Shown piece by piece: positions 6,263 through 12,358 of a stretch of DNA of 13,602 nt. The notes beneath the pieces are model-generated. The model made no database searches. It was not told the origin of the DNA and was given only the letters and a program-made list of their open reading frames with translations. The translations under genes were made by a program, and so were the position numbers. How positions within the stretch are numbered: the first letter of the stretch is position 1; each line of letters begins with the position of its first letter. This DNA is from Anaerolineales bacterium UBA7227 (GTDB lineage: Bacteria > Chloroflexota > Anaerolineae > Anaerolineales > Villigracilaceae): assembly GCA_002473085.1 (NCBI GenBank), contig DKTP01000091.1, forward strand, positions 1-13,602. The letters are read 5' to 3'.

Positions 6263-7024
6263 ATGCCTGCGAAGATCGCTTTCCCCGTTTTACTGGCGCT
6301 TTGCCTCGCGTTGACGGCTTGCGCGCCCGCGTCAACCGCCGTCCCGTCCGCGGGCGCGACGGACCTCCCGCCGACGTCCTTCCCTCCGAGCGACACGCCC
6401 GCCCCGTCCGCGACGCCCACGCCCGCGCCCACGTCCACTCCTACCGCGACCGAGACGCCCTCGCCGATCCCCGTCGTCGAGAGTCTGAAAGCCGTCGTCA
6501 ACACCAACCTGCTCAGTTGCCGCTATGGACCGGGCTCGGAGTATCTTTATCTCGACGCCTTCCGCCAGGGACTTCATCTCACGCTCGTCGGTCAGACCGG
6601 CGGGAACAACTGGGTTTGGGTGAAAGGCGATAAGAACAACTGCTGGGTCAACGTCAAATTTCTCGACATCGAGGGCGACTTAAAAACCCTGCCGGTTGTC
6701 TATCCCGAACCCGCCCACATCCCCATGACCTCGCGCTACCCGCCGACGACGGTGTTGAGCGCCGCGCGCGACGGGGACAAAGTCACCGTCGTCTGGCTGG
6801 GAATCCCCGTCAGCGCGGGCGATTATGAAGACGAGAATATGTTCATTTACATCATCGAGACCTGGCGCTGCGAAGGCGGACAGATCGTCTTCGACCCGAT
6901 CGCCTCCAACCGGGAAACGGTCACGTTTGTTGACGAGCCGGGCTGCGCCGTCCCCTCGCATGGACGCGTCTTCGTGCAGGAAAAGCACGGCTACACCCGC
7001 CCGGCTGAAATCCCCTGGCCGTGA
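6263..7024 (+). CDS. Lipoprotein with SH3-like domain
   Basis: 253 residues. A signal peptide with lipobox LTAC places a lipidated Cys at 20, so the mature protein is anchored on the outer face of the membrane. Residues about 24-70 are a spacer of Pro, Thr, Ser and Ala. Residues about 74-137 resemble a bacterial SH3 domain (NLLSCRYGPGSEYLYL, then GNNWVWVKG and CWVNVKFL), a fold that often binds cell-wall or extracellular polymers; the two Cys (86, 127) could form a disulfide. Residues about 150-245 look like a beta-rich domain resembling fibronectin type III (PTTVLSAARDGDKVTVVWLG), with Cys203 and Cys228. No catalytic motif is visible. No ribosome binding site precedes the ATG, while TATAAT ends 6 bases upstream, which suggests a leaderless transcript. 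Likely monocistronic, because the next gene has its own promoter. Confidence 0.8.
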   Translation: MPAKIAFPVLLALCLALTACAPASTAVPSAGATDLPPTSFPPSDTPAPSATPTPAPTSTPTATETPSPIPVVESLKAVVNTNLLSCRYGPGSEYLYLDAFRQGLHLTLVGQTGGNNWVWVKGDKNNCWVNVKFLDIEGDLKTLPVVYPEPAHIPMTSRYPPTTVLSAARDGDKVTVVWLGIPVSAGDYEDENMFIYIIETWRCEGGQIVFDPIASNRETVTFVDEPGCAVPSHGRVFVQEKHGYTRPAEIPWP

Positions 7025-7037
7025 CTGGACGGCGGCA

Positions 7038-7066
7038 TTGATGGACTTCAGCGCCCAAGATATAAT
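7038..7066 (+). promoter_or_regulatory. Sigma-70-type promoter of the lipoprotein hydrolase gene
   Basis: TTGATG (7038-7043), exactly 17 bases, then TATAAT (7061-7066): 4 of 6 and 6 of 6 matches to the consensus. The start point would be near 7073, giving a leader of about 57 bases with AGGAG (7120-7124) 5 bases before the ATG. This is the best-matching promoter in the window. Confidence 0.7.
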
Positions 7067-7129
7067 ACTTGCAGAAATGGGACGGAGCGAATTATCCCAG
7101 AATAACCTTGTCTACCATCAGGAGATTAG

Positions 7130-8158
7130 ATGAAAACCAAGACCACATTTGTAATCCTGGCGGGCTTGATCGCCTTGGCTGCCTGTGGGCAGGCAGGAAC
7201 GCCTGTCCCCACCGTTGATTACAATATTGCAATGACGCAGGCGTTTGCCACCGTCAACGCCGCGTCGACTCAGACAGCGCTGGCCGCTCCCACTTCCACT
7301 CCCACCGCTACTCCTTATCCTACCGTCCTTGCCAAACCCATTGTCCCGGGCCTGATCCAGCGTAATATCGTCTATTGTAAGAATTCAATCCCCCTGAAAA
7401 TGGACATTTACTTTTCAACCGCGCCCAATGGACCCAGTCCGGTCATCCTTTACATCCATGGGGGCGCCTGGATGGTGGGGGATAAAACCGTAGGCTTCCA
7501 ATTGGAAGAGATCCCCACCATTTCCGCCGCAGGCTACTTCATCGCCAGCATTAACTACCGTCTCGCTCCAGAATATCCGTTTCCGGCCATGGTCGAAGAC
7601 GCCAAATGCGCCGTCCGTTTTCTCAGAGCGCACGCCCGAGAATTTAATATCAATCCCGATAAAATCGGCGTTCTCGGCGTAAGCGCCGGCGCGCATATCG
7701 CCTCGCTGGTTGGACTGGCCGATGAAACCGCAGGGTGGGAAATTGGACAATATCTTGAACAGTCCAGCCGCGTACAGGCTGTAGTGGAAATGTTTGGCCC
7801 AACTGACTTTACCGACGTAACCTATGACGAAAAACTTCAAAAACGAGGCTACCAACTTTTCCCCAATGTCAGTCCCGATCAAACCATGCTGGCAGACGCC
7901 AGCCCCATCTCGTATGTTTCCGCGGGAGACCCCCCATTTCTCATTATCCAGGGCGATCAGGATCCAGTCGTGCCGATTAGCCAGTCTCAAGCGTTGTACG
8001 ATCGCCTGGTGTCGGCCGGTGTGCCTGCCTTCCTGCAAATCGTTACAAATGCCGGTCATAATTTAATTGCGGTTGGCGGACCGCCCAATCCCACCCGAAA
8101 GCAAGTCACACAAGTCTACCTCCAATTCTTAGATTATTTCCTTAAAGGCTCCCAATAG
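7130..8158 (+). CDS. Surface lipoprotein alpha/beta hydrolase (esterase/lipase, HSL or BD-FAE type)
   Basis: 342 residues. Signal peptide with lipobox LAAC (lipidated Cys19), a Thr/Pro/Ala-rich spacer to about residue 68, then an alpha/beta-hydrolase domain. HGGAW at 110-114 is the oxyanion-hole motif of the hormone-sensitive-lipase family, GVSAG carries nucleophile Ser185, Asp278 in GDQDPVVP and His310 in NAGHN complete the triad. The enzyme should hydrolyse ester bonds outside the cytoplasmic membrane, perhaps releasing acyl or feruloyl groups or short-chain esters; the substrate is not readable. It has its own promoter and a standard ribosome binding site. Base composition differs from its neighbours: hand counts of three 60-base rows give 30, 29 and 23 G+C, against 42 in a row of the next gene. 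The gene may have been acquired separately. The ATP-grasp gene starts 9 bases after its stop and may be co-transcribed. Confidence 0.85.
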   Translation: MKTKTTFVILAGLIALAACGQAGTPVPTVDYNIAMTQAFATVNAASTQTALAAPTSTPTATPYPTVLAKPIVPGLIQRNIVYCKNSIPLKMDIYFSTAPNGPSPVILYIHGGAWMVGDKTVGFQLEEIPTISAAGYFIASINYRLAPEYPFPAMVEDAKCAVRFLRAHAREFNINPDKIGVLGVSAGAHIASLVGLADETAGWEIGQYLEQSSRVQAVVEMFGPTDFTDVTYDEKLQKRGYQLFPNVSPDQTMLADASPISYVSAGDPPFLIIQGDQDPVVPISQSQALYDRLVSAGVPAFLQIVTNAGHNLIAVGGPPNPTRKQVTQVYLQFLDYFLKGSQ

Positions 8159-8167
8159 ACCTCAGTC

Positions 8168-9217
8168 GTGCGTCTCTACGACCTCTGCCTCGCCTGGAAC
8201 TGGGAACACGACGCCGACTTCGTGCGGATTCTCGACTCGGCCTGCGCCGCGCGCGGACGGACTTTGCTGGACGTTTCCGCTCGCAACCTGCGCGAACTCC
8301 TCCCGCTTCTTTCTGAACGTTCGGCCGGTTTCCGTCTCTTCCTCGACCGCGCCTCCGAAGCGGACTTCTCCTACCTGCCCCTCGTGGACGCCGCCAAACT
8401 CCTCGGCGCGCGTCGACTCAACCCGCGCGAGCTCGCCGACCGCGCCTACGACAAAGCCGCCATGCACGCCGCCTTCCTCGCGGGCGGCATCCCCGTCCCG
8501 CAAACCGTCATCCTGCCGCCCTTTTCCGCCCAACCCGACCTGCCGCCCATTGACCTTTCGCTGTTCAATGGGCGGTTCGCCGTCAAGCCCGCGCTGGGCG
8601 GCGGAGGGGAGGGCGTCGTCGTGGAAATATCGACGCTCGAGCAGGTGCAGTCCGCGCGGCGGGAATTCCCCGACCAGCAATATCTCCTGCAGGAACACGT
8701 CACGCCGAAGATCGTGGACGGATTGCCCGCCTGGTTTCGCGTCATCTATTGCCTCGGCGAGGTTTTCGTCAATTTTTGGGATACGACCACGCACGTTTAT
8801 ACGCCCGTCCGCGTAGGGGCAGTAGGGGCAGTCCTGGGTGACTGCCCTGCCGAGGGCGGCGCAGTGGGCGGACAGGTAGGGGCAGTCCTGGGTGACTGCC
8901 CTGCCGAGGGCGGCGCGATGGGCGGACACGTGGGTCCGCCCCAACCAGATCCGCCCCAACCAAACCCGTCCCAACGGCCGTTTTCTGAAAACCTGCGCGG
9001 AATTGCGCGGCAGATCGCCTCCATTTGCCGCCTCGACCTGTTCTCCACCGAGATCGCGTGGACGGAGGACGACCGCCTGCTCGTCGTGGACTACGTCAAC
9101 GACCCGATTGACCTGCGCCTGCAATCCCGCGCGGCGGACGGCGTCCCCGACTTCATCGTGGAGCGCATCGCGGCGCGCATCGCGGACGAATTAACAGCAA
9201 AAGCGGACGGGGTCTAA
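8168..9217 (+). CDS. ATP-grasp-fold protein with an in-frame repeat insert
   Basis: 349 residues, GTG start; the in-frame TAG just upstream (8156-8158) is the stop of the previous gene, 9 bases away, so no longer start exists. No ribosome binding site is visible, so translation may depend on coupling. ATP-grasp features: FAVKP with Lys140, the glycine loop GGGGEG (144-149), YLLQEHV with Glu176, and a C-terminal metal-binding VVDYVNDP with Asp308 and Asn311. Such enzymes join a carboxylate to an amine or thiol, or phosphorylate, using ATP; the substrate is unknown. Residues about 214-270 do not belong to the fold: two copies of an 18-residue repeat (219-236 and 237-254) and a Pro/Gln-rich tract (257-269) sit between two domain halves that read well without them. 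Removing this leaves about 294 residues. The last codons and the stop lie inside a terminator hairpin. Confidence 0.75.
   Translation: MRLYDLCLAWNWEHDADFVRILDSACAARGRTLLDVSARNLRELLPLLSERSAGFRLFLDRASEADFSYLPLVDAAKLLGARRLNPRELADRAYDKAAMHAAFLAGGIPVPQTVILPPFSAQPDLPPIDLSLFNGRFAVKPALGGGGEGVVVEISTLEQVQSARREFPDQQYLLQEHVTPKIVDGLPAWFRVIYCLGEVFVNFWDTTTHVYTPVRVGAVGAVLGDCPAEGGAVGGQVGAVLGDCPAEGGAMGGHVGPPQPDPPQPNPSQRPFSENLRGIARQIASICRLDLFSTEIAWTEDDRLLVVDYVNDPIDLRLQSRAADGVPDFIVERIAARIADELTAKADGV
8822..8929 (+). repeat. Two 54-bp direct repeats, palindromic, inside the ATP-grasp gene
   Basis: Units at 8822-8875 and 8876-8929 match at 51 of 54 bases. Each contains an 8-bp hairpin, GGGCAGTC with GACTGCCC around CTGGGT (8826-8847 and 8880-8901). 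A partial extra copy (GTAGGGGCA) precedes the first unit at 8813-8821. At 54 bases each unit adds 18 codons and keeps the frame. A further 8-bp stem, GGGCGGAC with GTCCGCCC (8920-8941), closes the array. Confidence 0.85.
8936..8975 (+). repeat. 15-bp tandem repeat (Pro/Gln codons)
   Basis: Two full 15-base units (8936-8950, 8951-8965) starting CCGCCCCAACCA and a partial third (8966-8975), encoding PPQPD, PPQPN and PSQ. It follows directly on the 54-bp repeats and also keeps the frame. Confidence 0.75.
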
Positions 9218-9232
9218 TCCGTCCGCTTTTTT
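9199..9232. terminator. Bidirectional terminator containing a stop codon in its loop
   Basis: Perfect 12-bp stem (9199-9210 with 9219-9230) followed by a run of six T (9227-9232) on the plus strand. On the minus strand the stem likewise ends in TTTT. The loop holds the TAA stop (9215-9217) of the ATP-grasp gene, so the 5' arm is coding. It sits between the convergent ATP-grasp and FKBP genes and can serve both. Confidence 0.85.
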
Positions 9233-9291
9233 CATCTTGTGTCACAACGCGTCGGCGTTCTCTGACGCAAGTTCCGCGTGGTTTTCGCGAT

Positions 9292-9777
9292 TTAATGTTG
9301 ATGCGCCCCATGCGCGTGACCGTGATCCATTTCCTCCTCCGTCGCGTCGCGCAGTCCGACCACCTTCACGTCGAAGTGCAGTTCCGCGCCCGCGAGGGGA
9401 TGGTTCATGTTGAGCGTCACCGTCTCGCCTTCCACGCGTTCAATGCGGGCATACATCGGATGCCCGTCGGGACCCGTCAATTCCATTTCGACGCCGGGTT
9501 TGATCGGCATATCGTCGGGAAACTCGCTGCGCGGCGCCTCGATGAAGGCCTCTTCGTCCACCTCGCCGTACCCGTCCAGGGGCGAGACGATCACCGTCCT
9601 GCTCTCGCCCACGGCCATCCCTTCCATCTCGCGCTCCAGCCCGGGGATGATGTTCGCCGCGCCGTATAAATACTCCAGCGGGTCGCCTTCCTCGGAAGAA
9701 TCCACCACCTTGCCGTCCACGCGCAGGGTGTATTGCATTGAAACCACCTGGCCGCTTGTCACTTTCGTCGCTGTCAT
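9292..9777 (-). CDS. SlyD-like FKBP-type peptidyl-prolyl isomerase
   Basis: 161 residues. It catalyses cis-trans isomerisation of peptidyl-prolyl bonds and acts as a folding helper in the cytoplasm (no signal peptide). The FKBP core is split, as in SlyD: residues about 1-68 (TSGQVVSMQYTLRVDGKVVDSS, with LYGAANIIPGLEREMEGMAVGE), an inserted IF chaperone flap at about 70-125 (GYGEVDEEAFIEAPRSEFP), then NHPLAGAELHFDVKVV (125-140). The tail HGHAHGAHQH is a short version of the metal-binding His-rich tail of SlyD, so Ni or Zn binding is likely. Start set at ATG 9777 because AAGGAG (9788-9783) is 5 bases upstream; a TTG at 9804 in the same frame would add nine residues and span that site. Monocistronic, convergent with the ATP-grasp gene and divergent from the ABC operon. 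Confidence 0.9.
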   Translation of the reverse strand: MTATKVTSGQVVSMQYTLRVDGKVVDSSEEGDPLEYLYGAANIIPGLEREMEGMAVGESRTVIVSPLDGYGEVDEEAFIEAPRSEFPDDMPIKPGVEMELTGPDGHPMYARIERVEGETVTLNMNHPLAGAELHFDVKVVGLRDATEEEMDHGHAHGAHQH

Positions 9778-9805
9778 TTTTTCTCCTTGTTCTGGTTGAG
9801 TCAAC

Positions 9806-9886
9806 TGTAGAGCAAAATGCTATTTTACTTGGGACGATTTGGCGAATTGCCGCTTTGCCTGGGGCAATTTGGAGAATTGCTCTACA
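9806..9886. repeat. Structured divergent region: inverted and direct repeats
   Basis: A perfect 10-bp inverted repeat, TGTAGAGCAA (9806-9815) and TTGCTCTACA (9877-9886), encloses two direct repeats of 20 bases (9831-9850 and 9861-9880, 17 of 20 identical). The second unit ends in a dyad, GCAATT-TGGAG-AATTGC (9864-9880). The region lies between the FKBP gene and the ABC operon. Possible readings are a pair of regulator binding sites, a small mobile or palindromic element, or a structured RNA. Confidence 0.6.
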
Positions 9887-9919
9887 TTTATGTCTTGTTC
9901 TGGCAAGGACGCCATAAGT

Positions 9920-9948
9920 TTGGCAGATTGTACCCTTTTCCGTGTAAC
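9920..9948 (+). promoter_or_regulatory. Candidate promoter of the ABC exporter operon
   Basis: TTGGCA (9920-9925, 5 of 6 to the -35 consensus), 17 bases, then TGTAAC (9943-9948, 4 of 6 to the -10 consensus). The leader would be about 45 bases, with AGGAGG (9988-9993) 6 bases before the ATG. Confidence 0.4.
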
Positions 9949-9999
9949 CGGTCTTGGATTTAAACGTACAATAATCATAGACCAATCAGGAGGTTCCTT

Positions 10000-10944
10000 A
10001 TGCCGCCCATTCTCGAAGTGAAAGATCTTCACAAAAACTATGGCGATTTTGCCGCCGTCAAAGGCGTCACTTTTGACATCCAGGAGGGGGAGATCTTCAG
10101 CCTGCTCGGGCCGAACGGCGCGGGCAAGACGACCACCATTTCCATGCTCTCGACTCTCTACGCGCCCACCGCAGGCGACGCGGTCATCGCGGGCCATTCG
10201 GTCACGCGCGACCCGATGGCGGTCCGCAACGCGATCGGCGTGGTGCCGCAGGACATCGCCCTCTACGAAGACCTGACCGCCCACGAAAACCTCGTCTTCT
10301 GGGGACAGATGTACGGCCTCGGCGGAAAGACGCTCCGCGCCCGCGTGGACGAAGTGCTCGAGCAGATCGGCCTCGCCGACAAGGCGAAGAACCGCGTCAA
10401 AACCTATTCGGGCGGGATGAAGCGGCGCGTCAACATCGGCGTGGGACTGCTCCATAAACCGCGCCTCCTCTTCATGGACGAACCCACCGTCGGCATTGAC
10501 CCGCAGTCGCGCCGCGCCATCCTCGACACGGTCAAAGACCTGAACCAGAAAGGCATGACCGTCCTCTACACCACGCATTACATGGAAGAGGCCCAGGAAC
10601 TCTCCGACCGCGTCGGCATCATTGACCACGGCGAGTTGATCGCCCTCGGCACGCAGAAAGAACTCACACGGCAGGTCGGCGAGACTGAAACCCTGATCCT
10701 CCACCTCGGCGAAAACGACGACCCCGAAGCGTTGGTGAAGTCCCTCGAGGGCGTCAAGGAAATCATTAAAGCCCAATCCACCGACCACGAAGTCTCGGTC
10801 ATCGCGCGCGAAGCGGAGGAGGCGCTGGCGCCCGTCGTCGCCAAGGCCAACGAGCGCGGCGTCAAGATCCACTCGATTGACATCCGCGAGCCGAACCTCG
10901 AAGCGGTGTTTCTCCATTTGACGGGACGGGCCCTCAGGGATTAG
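10000..10944 (+). CDS. ABC exporter ATP-binding protein (DrrA/NatA/CcmA type)
   Basis: 314 residues. It drives export by hydrolysing ATP on the cytoplasmic side of the two membrane proteins encoded next. Walker A GPNGAGKTT (37-45), Q-loop Gln84 in VVPQD, ABC signature YSGGM (136-140), Walker B LLFMDEP (156-162) and H-loop His193 are all intact. The closing stretch (about 225-314, ending NLEAVFLHLTGRALRD) is the extra C-terminal domain seen in exporter ATPases of the DrrA and NatA group. The substrate cannot be told; drugs, lipids and sodium are all exported by relatives. It has an excellent ribosome binding site (AGGAGG, 6 bases). The stop TAG overlaps the first heptamer of an inverted-repeat hairpin that separates it from permease 1. 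Confidence 0.92.
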   Translation: MPPILEVKDLHKNYGDFAAVKGVTFDIQEGEIFSLLGPNGAGKTTTISMLSTLYAPTAGDAVIAGHSVTRDPMAVRNAIGVVPQDIALYEDLTAHENLVFWGQMYGLGGKTLRARVDEVLEQIGLADKAKNRVKTYSGGMKRRVNIGVGLLHKPRLLFMDEPTVGIDPQSRRAILDTVKDLNQKGMTVLYTTHYMEEAQELSDRVGIIDHGELIALGTQKELTRQVGETETLILHLGENDDPEALVKSLEGVKEIIKAQSTDHEVSVIAREAEEALAPVVAKANERGVKIHSIDIREPNLEAVFLHLTGRALRD

Positions 10945-10996
10945 AGAACGGAGAATAGAGAACAGTCGCTGTTTTCCACTCCCTGCTCTCTTTTTT
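10943..10996 (+). repeat. Inverted pair of heptamer arrays forming an intercistronic hairpin with a T-run
   Basis: Three tandem heptamers RGARRRY on the plus strand (10943-10963) are followed, after AG-TCG-CT, by three of the same type on the minus strand (10971-10991). The arms pair imperfectly (10943-10965 with 10969-10991), with a TCG loop. A run of six T follows (10991-10996). The structure could weaken read-through into the permease genes or stabilise the ATPase message. Confidence 0.6.
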
Positions 10997-11020
10997 CTTT
11001 TCTCTCCTCACGGAGTTGAT

Positions 11021-12283
11021 ATGCTCAAAACCATTCTCATTGGTCTCAAAGACCTGCGCGTTATCTTCCGCGACCGCGCCGCGTTGGTGTTCATGCTCCT
11101 CGCGCCGTTCCTGCTCACCGTCGGCATGGGATTTGTCACCGGGCGGTTCAGCGGAAGCAGTAACAGCGGACTCGCCGACATCCCCGTCATCATCGTCAAT
11201 TTGGATAACGCCGAACTGGGCAACGCGCTGGTGGACGTCTTCCATTCGGAGGATTTGGCCGAATTGGTCGCGCCCGCCGAAACGTCGAACCCCGAAGCGG
11301 CGCGCCGGTTAATTGACGAGAACAAAGCCGCGGCCGCGGTCATCATCCCCGAAGGATTCACGCGCTCGGTCATCCCCGCCGAAGGGACGATGACCGATCC
11401 CAACTTCGCCGAAGCGGACCCCGTCCTGATCGAGGTCTACGTCAACCCAGCCATGCCTACCAGCGCGGGCGTGATCAAAGCCATCGTGGACGAATTCGTC
11501 AGCCGCATTGACGAGGGGCGCGTCAGCGGTATGACCGCTATCTTCCAGATGTTGATAACGGGCGTCATCACTCCGCAACAGGCTGAGACCGAGGGCCGCG
11601 CTCTCTTCAAAAACATGGACGAAGACCAGCCCGCGGCCATCACGCTCAAGACGGACGACGAGGGCGCGCAGGCTGCGGAGTTCGACGTCCTCGCGTATAT
11701 GGCGCCCGCCATGGCGTTGATGTTCCTGATGTACACCGTCAGTTACGGCGGACGCTCGATCCTCGCCGAACGCGCCCAGGGGACTCTGCCGCGCCTGCTT
11801 GTCTCGCCGACATCCTCCGCGCAGATCCTGGGCGGCAAGGTCTTCGGCATCTACTTGACAGGCGTCGCGCAAGTCGGGATTTTGATCCTTGCCAGCGCGG
11901 TATTCTTCCGCGTGAAGTGGGGCGACCCGCTTGGGATCGCCGCGCTGACCCTCGCGGCGGTCTTCGGCGCGACGGGCTGGGGACTTATCGTCACCGCGTT
12001 GGCGCGCACGCCCGCGCAGGTGGCGAACGTCGGGTCGGCGATCATGCTCATCTTCGGCATCCTCGGCGGCAGTTTCCTCGATTTGGGGATGATGCCGCCC
12101 GCCATTCAACTCGTCAGCAAGATCACGCCGAACGCCTGGGCGCTGGACGGGTTCGTCACGCTCGCCCTCGGCGGCGGGCTGGCGCAACTCGCCCGGCCAA
12201 TCACGGCTTTGCTCGTCATGGGCGCGGTCTTGTTCGCCGTCTCGGTGGCGCTCTTCGGAAAGAAGAACCTGGCGCAAAAATAA
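11021..12283 (+). CDS. ABC-2 type permease subunit 1
   Basis: 420 residues with the ABC-2 (ABC2_membrane_3) plan: one N-terminal membrane helix (about 20-40), a large outer domain (about 45-220), then five helices (about 222-243, 270-297, 304-328, 336-358 and 393-412). AERAQGTLPRLLVSPTS (about 249-265), after the second helix, is the cytoplasmic segment that couples to the ATPase. The outer domain is rich in Asp, Glu and Ala (VIIVNLDNAELGNALVDVF), an alpha/beta pattern seen in YhgE-like and Yha-like exporters. Its partner is permease 2; the pair probably forms a heterodimer served by the ATPase upstream. The start has GGAG 5 bases upstream and follows the intercistronic hairpin by about 25 bases. 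Confidence 0.88.
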   Translation: MLKTILIGLKDLRVIFRDRAALVFMLLAPFLLTVGMGFVTGRFSGSSNSGLADIPVIIVNLDNAELGNALVDVFHSEDLAELVAPAETSNPEAARRLIDENKAAAAVIIPEGFTRSVIPAEGTMTDPNFAEADPVLIEVYVNPAMPTSAGVIKAIVDEFVSRIDEGRVSGMTAIFQMLITGVITPQQAETEGRALFKNMDEDQPAAITLKTDDEGAQAAEFDVLAYMAPAMALMFLMYTVSYGGRSILAERAQGTLPRLLVSPTSSAQILGGKVFGIYLTGVAQVGILILASAVFFRVKWGDPLGIAALTLAAVFGATGWGLIVTALARTPAQVANVGSAIMLIFGILGGSFLDLGMMPPAIQLVSKITPNAWALDGFVTLALGGGLAQLARPITALLVMGAVLFAVSVALFGKKNLAQK

Positions 12284-12358
12284 AAATTTCCTCTACCCTT
12301 GCAAACCTTCGCGTTGAAATGAAATTTCCCGTTAAAAACGAAAGAGACGGAATTTCCC
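12284..12358 (+). promoter_or_regulatory. Spacer with three AATTTCC motifs before permease 2
   Basis: This 75-base spacer holds AATTTCC three times (12287-12293, 12323-12329 and 12351-12357), the last ending one base before the start codon of permease 2. No strong ribosome binding site is visible there (only GGA at 12349-12351). The first copy starts 4 bases after the permease 1 stop. Whether the motif is functional cannot be told. Confidence 0.25.

Noticed and set aside
8822..8929. Direct repeats considered as a CRISPR array
   Set aside because: Units are adjacent with no unique spacers, lie inside a coding frame, and no cas gene is nearby.
8162..9124. 320-codon minus-strand frame opposite the ATP-grasp gene
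   Set aside because: No family motifs; the plus frame has the ATP-grasp Lys, Gly loop and metal-binding residues.
9820..10917. 365-codon minus-strand frame across the ABC ATPase gene
   Set aside because: Antisense to an ATPase with all standard motifs; no support of its own.
11309..12277. 322-codon minus-strand frame opposite permease 1
   Set aside because: Highly charged antisense reading of hydrophobic helices; typical shadow.
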